From assembly GCA_947630215.1 (NCBI GenBank), contig CANRGX010000003.1:1-64000 (forward strand): a stretch of 64,000 nucleotides of DNA, in the 5' to 3' direction. The notes below the pieces were generated by a model. It saw only the letters and a list, made by a program, of their open reading frames with translations, ran no database searches and was not told where the DNA came from. Positions 44,762 through 54,428 of the stretch are shown piece after piece. The translations under genes were made by a program, and so were the position numbers. Numbering within the stretch: position 1 is the first letter of the stretch; every line of letters begins with the position of its first letter. The DNA is from an uncultured Eisenbergiella sp. Its GTDB lineage: Bacteria; Bacillota; Clostridia; Lachnospirales; Lachnospiraceae.

Positions 44762-45718
44762 ATGAGCGGATACGATGTGATGGCTCTCGGAGAGCTTTTG
44801 ATTGACTTTACGGAGAACGGAAAGAGCGCGCAGGGCAACCCCTTGTTTGAGGCCAATCCCGGCGGCGCGCCCTGCAACGTGCTGGCCATGCTGGCGCGGC
44901 TGGGCAAGAAAACCGCCTTTATCGGAAAGGTGGGCAGGGACTTTTTCGGGGACCAGTTAAAGGAGGCTCTGGAGGAGGTCGGGATTGACGCGTCCGCCCT
45001 GCGGATGGACGAACAGGTACATACGACGCTGGCGCTGGTACACACCTATCCGGACGGGGATCGGGATTTTTCGTTTTACCGCAATCCGGGCGCGGATATG
45101 ATGCTGACAGAAGCAGAAATTCCGGAGGAACAGATTGCGGCGTCCCGGATCCTGCATTTCGGCACGCTGTCCATGACCCATGAGGGAGTGCGCGCGGCAA
45201 CGCAAAAGGCCCTTGCCGCCGCGAAGAAAAACGGCGTTCTCATTTCCTTTGATCCCAATCTGCGGCCGCCGCTGTGGCCGTCCCTGGAAGCGGCAAAGCA
45301 GCAAGTGCTCTGCGGAATGGGCTATTGCGATGTGCTCAAGATCTCGGACAATGAAATCACATGGCTGACCGGGACGCAGGATTACGATGAAGGGGTGGCA
45401 TGGATCCGCAGCCGGTATCCGGATATTACCCTGATCCTGGTTTCGCTGGGAAAAGAGGGCAGCCGGGCCTACTACGGAAAAGAAACGGTGGAAGTGCCCG
45501 CCTTTGTGCGGCAGGATACGGTGGAGACCACGGGCGCAGGGGACACCTTCTGCGGCTGCGTGCTCAACTACATCCTGGAGCATGGCCTGCAAAAGTTGAG
45601 CCGGGAAAATCTGACAGAAATGCTGCGGTTTGCCAACGCCGCGGCGTCCCTTATCACAACCCGGAAGGGAGCGCTGCGCGTGATGCCCACCAGACAGGAA
45701 GTGGAAGCGCTGCTGTAA
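44762..45718 (+). CDS. PfkB-family sugar kinase, probably fructokinase
   Basis: The 318-residue protein has the ribokinase-fold motifs NPGGAPCNVLAMLARLG near residue 35 and ETTGAGDTFCGCVL near residue 257, with the catalytic Asp in GAGD. Similarity to bacterial fructokinases (start DVMALGELLIDFTE) makes fructose the likely substrate, giving fructose 6-phosphate. No sugar transporter is next to it. A bidirectional terminator separates it from purC. Confidence 0.88.
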   Translation: MSGYDVMALGELLIDFTENGKSAQGNPLFEANPGGAPCNVLAMLARLGKKTAFIGKVGRDFFGDQLKEALEEVGIDASALRMDEQVHTTLALVHTYPDGDRDFSFYRNPGADMMLTEAEIPEEQIAASRILHFGTLSMTHEGVRAATQKALAAAKKNGVLISFDPNLRPPLWPSLEAAKQQVLCGMGYCDVLKISDNEITWLTGTQDYDEGVAWIRSRYPDITLILVSLGKEGSRAYYGKETVEVPAFVRQDTVETTGAGDTFCGCVLNYILEHGLQKLSRENLTEMLRFANAAASLITTRKGALRVMPTRQEVEALL

Positions 45719-45738
45719 GAAAAGAAACGGATAGGAAA

Positions 45739-45776
45739 TCAGGCCGCCGGGGGAACCGGCGGCCTGACTGTTTTTT
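45739..45776. terminator. Bidirectional terminator between the kinase gene and purC
   Basis: TCAGGCCGCCGG and CCGGCGGCCTGA form a 12-base stem with GGGAA loop, followed by CTGTTTTTT on the + strand. Confidence 0.9.
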
Positions 45777-46650
45777 ATAACCGAGTGCCGGTCAACAGCT
45801 CGTAAGCCTGCAGATATTTTTCGATGGTCTGATCCACCACGTCCTGCGGCAGCGTCCAGTCGTTGCCGGGATGGGCTTTGAGCCAGTCGCGGGCGAACTG
45901 TTTGTCAAAGGAGGGCTGGCTGTGTCCCGGCTCGTAGCTGTCGGCGGGCCAGAAGCGGGAGCTGTCGGGCGTCAGCATTTCGTCTCCCAGCACAATCTGC
46001 CCGTTTTCATCCAGACCGAACTCAAATTTGGTATCCGCGATGAGGATGCCCCTGTCCGCGGCATAGTCCGCGCATTTCCGATAGAGGGCAATCGTATAAT
46101 CCCGCAGTTTGGAGGCATATTCCTCTCCCTTGCCGGGAAAGCGTTTTTCCAGATAGTCTATGCTCTGTTCATAGGAAATGTTCTCGTCGTGATCGCCGAT
46201 TTCCGCCTTGGTGGAGGGCGTGTAGATGGGCTCGGGCAGCTTGTCGGACTCTTTGAGCCCCTCCGGCAGCCGGATGCCGCATACGGTACCGTCCTTGACA
46301 TAGCTGGCCCAGCCGCTGCCCGTGATATAGCCGCGGACAATGCACTCGACGGGCAGCATATGCAGCTTCTTGCACAGCATACTGTTGCCGGAGAACCGGG
46401 GCTGGCGGAAAAATGCCGGCATATCTTCCGTGTCCGTGGAGATCATGTGGTTGGGCAGGATGTCCCGCGTCATTTCAAACCAGAACCGGGACATCTGGGT
46501 CAGCACCGTCCCCTTTTTGGTAACGGTGTTGTGCAGGATCACATCAAAACAGCTGATGCGGTCGGTGGCCACCATGATCAGACTGTCGCCGTTGTCATAA
46601 ATTTCGCGTACCTTTCCTTCTTTTATCGGTTTTCTCGTCTCTGTGTTCAT
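45775..46650 (-). CDS. purC: Phosphoribosylaminoimidazole-succinocarboxamide synthase
   Basis: PurC condenses CAIR with aspartate in purine synthesis. The start MNTETRKPIKEGKVREIY at 46650, after AAGAAAGGAC, gives 291 residues; the longer ORF in the track runs into non-coding DNA. Motifs GKVREIYD, RISCFDVIL and the tail segment with DNWTLPQDVVDQTIEKY-like sequence fit the fungal/Bacteroidetes-like longer PurC class. It is a lone pur gene here and marks the left border of the AT-rich island. Confidence 0.95.
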   Translation of the reverse strand: MNTETRKPIKEGKVREIYDNGDSLIMVATDRISCFDVILHNTVTKKGTVLTQMSRFWFEMTRDILPNHMISTDTEDMPAFFRQPRFSGNSMLCKKLHMLPVECIVRGYITGSGWASYVKDGTVCGIRLPEGLKESDKLPEPIYTPSTKAEIGDHDENISYEQSIDYLEKRFPGKGEEYASKLRDYTIALYRKCADYAADRGILIADTKFEFGLDENGQIVLGDEMLTPDSSRFWPADSYEPGHSQPSFDKQFARDWLKAHPGNDWTLPQDVVDQTIEKYLQAYELLTGTRL

Positions 46651-46848
46651 GTCCTTTCTTACCTCGCTTGTGCGGATTTTGCCGGAACGCAACCGGAAAA
46701 ACGCCTTTCGCCATGCGAAGGGCTGATACCCATAGTTAAACAGATTTCGGGGGAAAATGCAAGGGCCATTTTCAGAAAGATGGTCTGCAGGTTTGTCAAA
46801 CATATGTTGCATTTTGACCTTTTCATTTGTTATTATTTAAGAAGGAGG

Positions 46849-46872
46849 CCTGTATCCCCAGGAGGATACAGG
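46849..46872. repeat. Perfect 9-base inverted repeat
   Basis: CCTGTATCC and GGATACAGG enclose CCAGGA. It lies at the left edge of the AT-rich island, directly after GAAGGAGG. There is no U-tract. It may be an RNA hairpin or a recombination remnant. Confidence 0.4.
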
Positions 46873-47019
46873 GAAAAGAGAGGGTTTTAACGGATGTTCT
46901 AAACATGGCTGTTATCCGGACTGGCATCAGAATTGTGGGTATACTAGAGATTAGTCTGATCGATCTCATGGGGTGTGCTGGTTGGAGTGTTGGTGGAGAT
47001 GTCTTGATAAGCAAAACAG

Positions 47020-47157
47020 GGATTTAATAAAGCTATCGAAATATTTCTTCCAGTGGTAGATGATCTGTCAGTTGATCCTGTACTTGATTACCGCGTTGGT
47101 GATGCCTTTTTTCAGTATACTGAAAAAGGATTAGCCATATGGAGATACCTGTTTTAA
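47020..47157 (+). pseudogene. Gene fragment without a start codon
   Basis: An open frame of 45 codons, beginning just after a stop codon, reads GFNKAIEIFLPVVDDLSVDP and ends EKGLAIWRYLF. It looks like the C-terminal end of a real protein, but has no start or ribosome site. The family is not recognised. The region 46651-47349 otherwise holds only the inverted repeat and no supported gene. Confidence 0.35.
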
Positions 47158-47349
47158 GTTAGTCGTGGTTCGGCGGTTAGCATATAGCACAAAACGGGTA
47201 TCTTGTTTTTAATTATTAGGTTGTGTTGTATGGAATAGAATCCTACATACACAGTGCATTGGGCGGGGATAGGATTGAGTTTTTTGCGTGTACTATATTT
47301 CGACCACGAATGTTCTGCATTATGACATTTTTCGACGGAGGAAAGACAT

Positions 47350-47703
47350 ATGGTTCGTCCAAGTGATTTTTTAGATAGTATTGACAAAGTTTGCGATATT
47401 ATGAATTTTTGGACTGATATTAACAAACGCAAAATAGCAGATGAAATTTTCTGGCTTGGACAGAATTATGAAAATCCAAACGTTCTGCGTTGCTATATTT
47501 TGAAATGTGCAGATTTTAAAGATAATAAAGCAAATGAATCATATGCGAGGCAGCTGTTTGAATATTCTGATGAGAAAGTACAGAGACTAGCTGATTTGAG
47601 AGCGAATTATTTATACAGTCAGTTGCAGAATCTGCAAAATAGCAAAATAGACCATAAACCTTTGAAAATCATAATTCATGAACTGAAATTACTGGGAAGA
47701 TGA
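47350..47703 (+). CDS. Small helical protein of unknown function
   Basis: The 117-residue product has an excellent ribosome site (GGAGGAAAGACAT) before its ATG, so it is probably expressed. It is predicted all-helical with no membrane segment, and contains repeated patterns of the type YARQLFEYSDEKVQRLADLR. It shares the low GC of the island and precedes the five-gene operon by 0.9 kb. It may be an accessory protein or unrelated; I do not recognise it. Confidence 0.6.
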   Translation: MVRPSDFLDSIDKVCDIMNFWTDINKRKIADEIFWLGQNYENPNVLRCYILKCADFKDNKANESYARQLFEYSDEKVQRLADLRANYLYSQLQNLQNSKIDHKPLKIIIHELKLLGR

Positions 47704-47859
47704 AATCGGGATTAGCGGCGGGTGTTTAAAATAACGTGAGTGCGAATGAGCCCATGTGAATACACTGGCGATGCTGGTGGATATGTTTTATTTTGATGTT
47801 TTTTAGTATAACTTGAGTGTTATGTTGAATTCGCATCTTCAAGGATATTTTATACAAAT

Positions 47860-48052
47860 TCAGGATTCTTCTTTGAATATCTTAAGCAGATCAGCTGCAG
47901 TATAGGGACATACAGCATTTAGCTGTATGTTTTTTTCCTTTCCTGCGATTTCTTCAAATGGTTGATATATGATATCGCAAAAGGGATTTCTTTTTCAAGA
48001 TGATCTGCAATTGCTAATACAACCTGTATGTCAGATTCCACTGAAAAAATGT
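47860..48052 (-). pseudogene. Frameshifted gene remnant
   Basis: On the minus strand one frame reads FSVESDIQVVLAIADHLEKE and then stops making sense; a neighbouring frame continues with IIYQPFEEIAGKEKN and ends LLKIFKEES before a stop. Joined, they would form one protein end, so a frameshift has probably broken the gene. A stop codon closes the frame upstream, so no start survives. The remainder of 47704-48600 is AT-rich with only a promoter-like pair. Confidence 0.35.
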
Positions 48053-48453
48053 TCCTTCCCCGGCGCCTCCCTTAAACCAGAAGTATTGTCAGCAAATAAT
48101 ACATTATTTCTTTCCGGCCCCTGATAAAATTCCCGCATAATATAAATGTACCTTTACTTGTTAAAATATGAATTCTTTGATTTTGGGTAAATGCTGTTTT
48201 TAAGGGATTTTTCAATCTATTTGGATAATAAAAGTAAATTATTCCATATATATTCTTTGTACAATGCATATCCCTCCCCCAAAAACGTCCAGTACTCCCA
48301 AAAATGAAACTAAAAAATGAAAAGAAAAAACATGATTAGACGCATCATATATATAGATGTCAAATAAACATTTGTGTGGCACGCAAACACAGAAAAATAT
48401 AACCATTGAATTTGCCAAAAGAAATAAGAGATAATAATTATTTAAAAAATGTA

Positions 48454-48482
48454 TTGAAAACTTGTTTTTAATACTTTAAAAT
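48454..48482 (+). promoter_or_regulatory. Likely promoter of the VWA-tubulin operon
   Basis: TTGAAA and TAAAAT are 17 bases apart. The first gene starts about 150 bases downstream. The region is very AT-rich, so chance matches are possible. Confidence 0.4.
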
Positions 48483-48632
48483 AAAAATGGAATTATTATA
48501 ACCAATTAAAGACAGAAAAAATAGTTCAAATTAATTTGGAGAAATTGCGAAAAAATGCAAGAAGTATAATGAATCAAGGTATTGTGATTTGTTAGAAACT
48601 TGGATACGACACACACAAGTAAAGGAGAACAA

Positions 48633-51221
48633 ATGAAAAAGATATGTTGTGTACTGATGATGGGTTTAATAGTATGTGTCATGTCTGGATTTGAAAAGCC
48701 ACCCACAATCGCGGGATTGTCAACAGAAAAAAAAGGGAAAGCAATTAGTGTTATTTTTGATAATTCGTCTTCTATGTATCAAGAAAAGGAAAAGTATACA
48801 AGTAGATGGGTGGAAGCGGATTATGCACTAAAGGCATTGTACGCTATGATGAATTCGGAAGATATTCTTGATTTATATATTATGGGTGATTATAGTGGTG
48901 AAATAGAACCTAAAACTACATCTATATCGAGTATTAGTGATATTGAAAACAAAATGAACGAAATGGTATTTACAGAGATGACATATTTTCAAGGGGTGCA
49001 GAAAGCAGCAAAGTATATGTCAGATAACTATAAAGATAAAGATTGCTGGATTGTAATTTTAACAGATGGCACTTTTAATATGCCAAAAGAATTGTTTCCC
49101 AAATTGCCAAAAAATATGCCACAAGAAGAAATAAATAAGGAACGAGCAAAAATTTTACTAAGGAATCTGAAAACCACAATAGAGGATACAGATATTTCAA
49201 TTGCATATGTGCCAATTGGTGCAGGTGCAACTGATTTATCAGAAATGGATTTGGAACATATTATTACGACGGAAATGAAGGATGATATAATCGGACAGGT
49301 TACCGAAATTATAAATAAAATATATCAAAGGGTAAAACTTGATGAGGAAACTCAAAAAAAATATTTAACCCAAAAAGATACAGGAGACATGAATGTTACG
49401 CTGGATATTCCGCTGGAAAAAATGATAGTCTTTTTTCAGTCATCGGGGCAGGAGGATTTGTATACGAAATTAAATCCGGCTCAGGATCCATGGATGAAGG
49501 AAGAAAATGGCCGGATCAATTTGAATACTCGAAATTCAAAAACTATAAGTGTAGAAGATTCTGTTGTATTTGCGGGCAAGACAGAGCCTCCATCAAAAGA
49601 TTCAACTGTTACAAAATACTCCATAGAAAAATTCAGATATCATATGCTGAAGGGATCCGTATATTGTATAAATGATAGTTTGGGTGATATTACTTCGGTC
49701 CAAATTAAACCTAATGATGCTGCGGTAGATATATATTATCAACCAGCAGTTAACATTAAATTTGAATATTGGCAGGATGGTGTACAAGTAATAAATTGTG
49801 CGGATGAGGAACAGGATTTGGGATTAGAGAATTCTCAATACCTCCAGGAAGGAGAATTTACAGTAAAATTAGTAGCAGTAGACAATAATGGGGAAAAAAT
49901 CAATCAGGATTCCAAATTATTAAATTCAGAAAAATTTGATGTAAAACTTACATCAGAAGGGAAAAATTTTGAACTAAAAAAGGGAAGTAATGCATATGAA
50001 TATAATGTGCAGGCTGACAGAGGGGAATATGAATTGACTGTAACTACTCCATGGAATGAGGTGATTACAACTAATATTTCGGTACAAGAGAAACGAAAGG
50101 CAATTGAAATTGTTAAACCGGACAATACAAAACTTAATATTGACAAAACCGCTGATGGAGAAAGTGATTTTTTTGTAAGTGTGACGGAAAATGGGGAGTC
50201 TCCGTCAGAAGAATCATTGAAACGTATTAAAGTTACCTTGGGAGAATGGGATGCTCAGGATTTTCTGATAGAACCATATGGGGAACCGCGTAAGGGAATA
50301 TGGACATATAGAGTATCCTTGAAAGAGCCGGATAAATTTCAAATTCCTTCGGAGATCACTGTCCCGGTCATTGCGACTCGTGAATATGACTATGGAGAAC
50401 CTGAGAAAGATGTCGAAAATCTTCTTTTTTCGATTATTTCCGAACCGCCAAACTTGACCACAGAACTTAAAGATTATTCTGCCGATCATTGTTATTCAAG
50501 GGTTTTATGGGGAGAAAAAATCCCTATTACTTATTATTGTGACGGTAAGGAACTGCCAAGGGAGCAATATGGTAATATTGAGATAATAGATCTTGATATA
50601 GAACCAAAAGAAATACAGGATTTGATTCGTATAGAAAATGGGGGGATTTTTTTATGCCCAAATCTGAAATGGTTACGCACATATGATGAAACTGTGAAGA
50701 TTGATTATAAATGGAAATTTGAAAGAAGAAATGCAGAGGGAATGGGGGGAAATTTAATCGAGCTCAGAATGACTTATATTTCAAGATGGCAGTTATATTT
50801 GGGATTTATATTGATTATTATAGTATTAATATGGCTTTTCTTGTGTCTGTTAAAACGAAAAACAGGCATTTTTATTAAGCGAAGTAAGGTATACTTATAT
50901 TCAGAGAAAAGCCATGAAACTATTCCGGTAAAACTTCATAGGAAAGCAATGATCTGGATCCCTTTCTGGAAAACTGCTTATATTAAATATGCACGCCCAG
51001 GAGTGTCCAAGCCGCTTGTTGAGGGATTTCAATTAAAAATAATCAAGAATGTGGCAGGAACCGGATATCAGATAAAAAATTATAATGATTTCCTAAATAC
51101 AGAGAAGTATCGAATTGCTGCCCAAGGGATAACAGAGGGAAATTGTATTATTTCTCCAAATTTGCATTTTGAAATCAGGGATAGAAGTAATAACTGGAAA
51201 GAACTCCATATGGAAGAATAG
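48633..51221 (+). CDS. Exported von Willebrand A (VWA) domain protein with a C-terminal membrane helix
   Basis: The ATG at 48633 behind AAAGGAGAAC gives 862 residues; the TTG start of the track is less likely. A signal peptide (residues 1-20) is followed by a VWA domain with the metal-binding DxSxS site at residues 43-47 (DNSSS) and the later Thr and Asp (LTDGTFN). Several Ig-like beta regions follow. One transmembrane helix lies near residues 718-741 (LYLGFILIIIVLIWLFLCLL), with a basic cytosolic tail of about 120 residues. The topology is outside VWA and inside tail. It starts a tight operon with a tubulin-like gene 16 bases later. Confidence 0.88.
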   Translation: MKKICCVLMMGLIVCVMSGFEKPPTIAGLSTEKKGKAISVIFDNSSSMYQEKEKYTSRWVEADYALKALYAMMNSEDILDLYIMGDYSGEIEPKTTSISSISDIENKMNEMVFTEMTYFQGVQKAAKYMSDNYKDKDCWIVILTDGTFNMPKELFPKLPKNMPQEEINKERAKILLRNLKTTIEDTDISIAYVPIGAGATDLSEMDLEHIITTEMKDDIIGQVTEIINKIYQRVKLDEETQKKYLTQKDTGDMNVTLDIPLEKMIVFFQSSGQEDLYTKLNPAQDPWMKEENGRINLNTRNSKTISVEDSVVFAGKTEPPSKDSTVTKYSIEKFRYHMLKGSVYCINDSLGDITSVQIKPNDAAVDIYYQPAVNIKFEYWQDGVQVINCADEEQDLGLENSQYLQEGEFTVKLVAVDNNGEKINQDSKLLNSEKFDVKLTSEGKNFELKKGSNAYEYNVQADRGEYELTVTTPWNEVITTNISVQEKRKAIEIVKPDNTKLNIDKTADGESDFFVSVTENGESPSEESLKRIKVTLGEWDAQDFLIEPYGEPRKGIWTYRVSLKEPDKFQIPSEITVPVIATREYDYGEPEKDVENLLFSIISEPPNLTTELKDYSADHCYSRVLWGEKIPITYYCDGKELPREQYGNIEIIDLDIEPKEIQDLIRIENGGIFLCPNLKWLRTYDETVKIDYKWKFERRNAEGMGGNLIELRMTYISRWQLYLGFILIIIVLIWLFLCLLKRKTGIFIKRSKVYLYSEKSHETIPVKLHRKAMIWIPFWKTAYIKYARPGVSKPLVEGFQLKIIKNVAGTGYQIKNYNDFLNTEKYRIAAQGITEGNCIISPNLHFEIRDRSNNWKELHMEE

Positions 51222-51237
51222 GGAAGGAGAACAAAAG

Positions 51238-54200
51238 ATGAGAGCTCCATCGATGGTTATAGGTGTAGGGGGTATAGGCGCAGATATATGTGCGCGTGTT
51301 GCACGGCAGTTATCAGAAAATATGCCGGATAAGAATTCTATCCAGTTTGCAATTATGGATACGGATATTAATACCATCCATGAATTACATAGGGAAGGAT
51401 TCAGAGGCATTGAAATTCAATTATCTGATAACAGAACAGTCAAAAACTGTAGAGAAAGTATATTGGATCGGTTGGACGACTGGTATCCCCAAAGTGATAT
51501 CTTTGATAGAAAATCGATGACAGAAGGGGCCGGACAGCAGCGTTCTATTTCCAGACTGGCATTTGATTATTCTCTACGTGAAAATAAACTGGATGAATTG
51601 TTTCATGCGCTTCGGGAATTAAAAGAAGTTGCTTTGGATGCCAGTGATCAGCAAATTAGGATTTATATTATCAGTTCCCTGGCTGGCGGAACTGGTTCTG
51701 GAATTATATTGCCTTTAGCATTGTGCCTGAACCGATACATTCAGAAAACATTTGGAGATAATCTTGCGCTGTGCAAGGGATTTTTTGTCCTTTCGAGTGC
51801 GATAAAGAACAATGTTAAACATAAACTCGAAAAACAAAGTCTTGATTCAAACGCGTATGCAACAGTAAAAGAGTTGGATGCATTTATGAGACTGGCAGAT
51901 GGAGATAATGCGCGTTATCAGAATCTGGGTATACATATTCCGGACGGAGAGTCATACGAATATCAAAAATATATGGATAGTTCGTATGAATACTGCTATC
52001 TGTTTGGAATGATTAATGATGAAAAAAATGGCTTACATTCTTTTGAGGATTTAAAGAATCAAGTGGCCATGGCTGTTTATTTACAAGCATGCAGTCCTAT
52101 ACATAATAGGAATAATTCGAGAGAAGACAATACTCTGAAATTTCTGATTCAGCGGATGATTGCAAAGGGCTCCAATAAATTAAGCCGGTTCGGAAGCATT
52201 GGCTGTGGGGAATTGGTATATCCATATGATATACTTAGACGCTATTATGCAATAAGAAGAGCTGTGACAGTCATGGAAAGACAGTGGCAGGTTTATGATG
52301 AAATTTACCAAAAAAAAGATATGGAACAATATAAAAGAAGAAAGGAAGGGAAAAAATCTGTTCCTGTTAAGAGAAGTACAGAATATATTACTGCAGTAAA
52401 ATATGCTGATAAAACAGATTCTTTTGCTGAAATGATTCGTGTATCCTGTTTCAGGGATGAAAAAGATTATGCCTGGGATGGGTATTTAGATGCGCTTTGG
52501 AATGAGGCTGGTAAATATATAGACGAAATTCGAAAAACGAAGGAAACGGATGAAAGTAGTGATGAATACGCAGTTTCAACTGTAATGGATATTCTAATGG
52601 GTAAGTCGAATCGAAGAAGTAAAATTGATGCCAGAAACAGAATGCTGGAATATTTTAGAAATATGCGTTCCGATGTGTTGACCCGGAGTAATGAGTTGGG
52701 TACGCAGCTCGAGCATACATTGTTTTCCCTTCATCCGCTAATAGAAGAACTGTCAGTTAATTCTATGGAATACTGGCTGCGTCAAGGGGAAAACTTTCTT
52801 CATCCAAATGCAGTAAGGTATTTTTTATATAATTTACTGGATGCAATTCAAGTTAAAATGAAGAAAGTTGAAGGTGAAGCACAAATCGAATATAGTAAAT
52901 TGAGCTTTGTAGACTCAGACCAGAAGGTAAACAAAGGAAATTATTATGCATTTTATTTTCTGAATCTAAAAAAAGAATGGGAAAAATATGATAAAGCAAA
53001 GGAAGCGCTTTATGCTTATGCCAAGAGAAAAGTTTATTTGCAGATGTTGGAAAGCTGCAAATCCTATGCAGAAAAATTATGTACGAATTATGAAAACTTT
53101 TATGATTCATTAGGAACTATTCTGGACAATTTTAAAGATGAATTAGCTGTTTTAGAGGAACGGCTAAATAGAACAAAAGGAATGGGAAAAGCATTTATAT
53201 GTAGTGATAAAGAGTGTAGAGATATAGTTTTCGGCGAAATTCAGAGAAAAAGCAATTTTTCCATGTCGAGCACAGGACTTTCATATCTGATATTTGAACT
53301 GATGGGGAAATCTGAAGATGAAATATATCGAAAAGATGCTCTGATAGAACGGATTAAAGAATATTGGATTAAGGATATTGAATGGGAATATCCGGAATTA
53401 AATATGAATATTTTGCATGCTATGGACATGGAGTGCTTTTGTAAAAATAAAATACATATGAACGAAGAAATGTTTAAAAATCAAATTAGAAATGCGGAAA
53501 AGAAATTAGTAGCACCGTATTTGTTATATAAGACAATTTCGGGAGAACATCAAGGTATTTCTATTTCCTGCTTTAATAGCGAATTAGAATCGGAGAAAGA
53601 TATATATCATGATGTTTTTACCTGGCTAAAAGAAAACGACGGAATTGAGGATGAGTTTTTCTGTGATAAATACAGAATTATGTTTTATCGATCATTTGTG
53701 GGCTTAGATGCCTATGAAGTTTTGGAATATTATCATGATGGAAAGGAAAAAAGTGGAGAGGCATTTATTTCTTATGAGAAAATGATAGAAAATATGGGAA
53801 ATACAAAAGATGGAAATATGCAGATTACACCACATGTAGATAAGAAATGGAATAGTATTCTTGAACTTCCGGATCCGAATTTCTTTTATCAAAATAAAAA
53901 GGAAATTGAAATCGGCTGTGTTTTTCTATTTGCAATTTTGGAAGGAAAATTTAGAAAAATGGATTCTGGAAGTTATGATTTCACATTGTCTGATTCGGGA
54001 AAAAAATTTGAGAATTTGATGTCATGTCATGAGTTCCTTTATGAAAATCAGTGGTGGGAACATCTGTTGTTGGAACAATTGGAAGAATGCTTAAGAAAAG
54101 AAGACTCAGAAGGGAAATGTGTATTGCTGGAAAGTATTCATAATTATGATGATGGTATCCTGTCAATTATATATAACTATAATTTTGAAGTGCCGATCCC

Positions 54201-54426
54201 AAAACAGGATAGTGTAAGAAACACGATTCTAATTAATGCAGCCAAGTATTTGCTTGCTAATTGCTTCAAAGGGGAAAAATCTGCAATTGATAGGATGTGT
54301 AAGGAGGAAATGGAGTATGCAGCAGATAAAGTGAGAGAAAAAATGGATGAGGATAAAGTTAAGGGACTTAAGGAGATGCTGGTAAGTTTTTATAGGAAAA
54401 ATGGATATCGCTGGGATAAAGAATAA
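51238..54426 (+). CDS. Large tubulin/FtsZ-like GTPase (Tub2-type)
   Basis: The ATG at 51238 after GGGAAGGAGAAC gives 1062 residues. The N-terminus MVIGVGGIGADICARVARQL carries the glycine-rich first loop, FAIMDTDINT the next strand, and SSLAGGTGSGIILPLAL (GGTGSG near residues 150-155) the G-box that binds GTP phosphates in tubulin and FtsZ. The protein is over twice the length of FtsZ; the remaining 700 residues are helical and unassigned. No membrane helix is seen, so it is cytosolic. Two bases separate it from the next gene. Confidence 0.85.
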   Translation: MRAPSMVIGVGGIGADICARVARQLSENMPDKNSIQFAIMDTDINTIHELHREGFRGIEIQLSDNRTVKNCRESILDRLDDWYPQSDIFDRKSMTEGAGQQRSISRLAFDYSLRENKLDELFHALRELKEVALDASDQQIRIYIISSLAGGTGSGIILPLALCLNRYIQKTFGDNLALCKGFFVLSSAIKNNVKHKLEKQSLDSNAYATVKELDAFMRLADGDNARYQNLGIHIPDGESYEYQKYMDSSYEYCYLFGMINDEKNGLHSFEDLKNQVAMAVYLQACSPIHNRNNSREDNTLKFLIQRMIAKGSNKLSRFGSIGCGELVYPYDILRRYYAIRRAVTVMERQWQVYDEIYQKKDMEQYKRRKEGKKSVPVKRSTEYITAVKYADKTDSFAEMIRVSCFRDEKDYAWDGYLDALWNEAGKYIDEIRKTKETDESSDEYAVSTVMDILMGKSNRRSKIDARNRMLEYFRNMRSDVLTRSNELGTQLEHTLFSLHPLIEELSVNSMEYWLRQGENFLHPNAVRYFLYNLLDAIQVKMKKVEGEAQIEYSKLSFVDSDQKVNKGNYYAFYFLNLKKEWEKYDKAKEALYAYAKRKVYLQMLESCKSYAEKLCTNYENFYDSLGTILDNFKDELAVLEERLNRTKGMGKAFICSDKECRDIVFGEIQRKSNFSMSSTGLSYLIFELMGKSEDEIYRKDALIERIKEYWIKDIEWEYPELNMNILHAMDMECFCKNKIHMNEEMFKNQIRNAEKKLVAPYLLYKTISGEHQGISISCFNSELESEKDIYHDVFTWLKENDGIEDEFFCDKYRIMFYRSFVGLDAYEVLEYYHDGKEKSGEAFISYEKMIENMGNTKDGNMQITPHVDKKWNSILELPDPNFFYQNKKEIEIGCVFLFAILEGKFRKMDSGSYDFTLSDSGKKFENLMSCHEFLYENQWWEHLLLEQLEECLRKEDSEGKCVLLESIHNYDDGILSIIYNYNFEVPIPKQDSVRNTILINAAKYLLANCFKGEKSAIDRMCKEEMEYAADKVREKMDEDKVKGLKEMLVSFYRKNGYRWDKE

Positions 54427-54428
54427 TT

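Noticed and set aside
46827-47027. 66-residue ORF at the island edge
   Set aside because: It begins with no ribosome site, spans the inverted repeat and has no recognisable pattern.
48072-48269. 65-residue minus-strand ORF
   Set aside because: No ribosome site, AT-rich chance frame.
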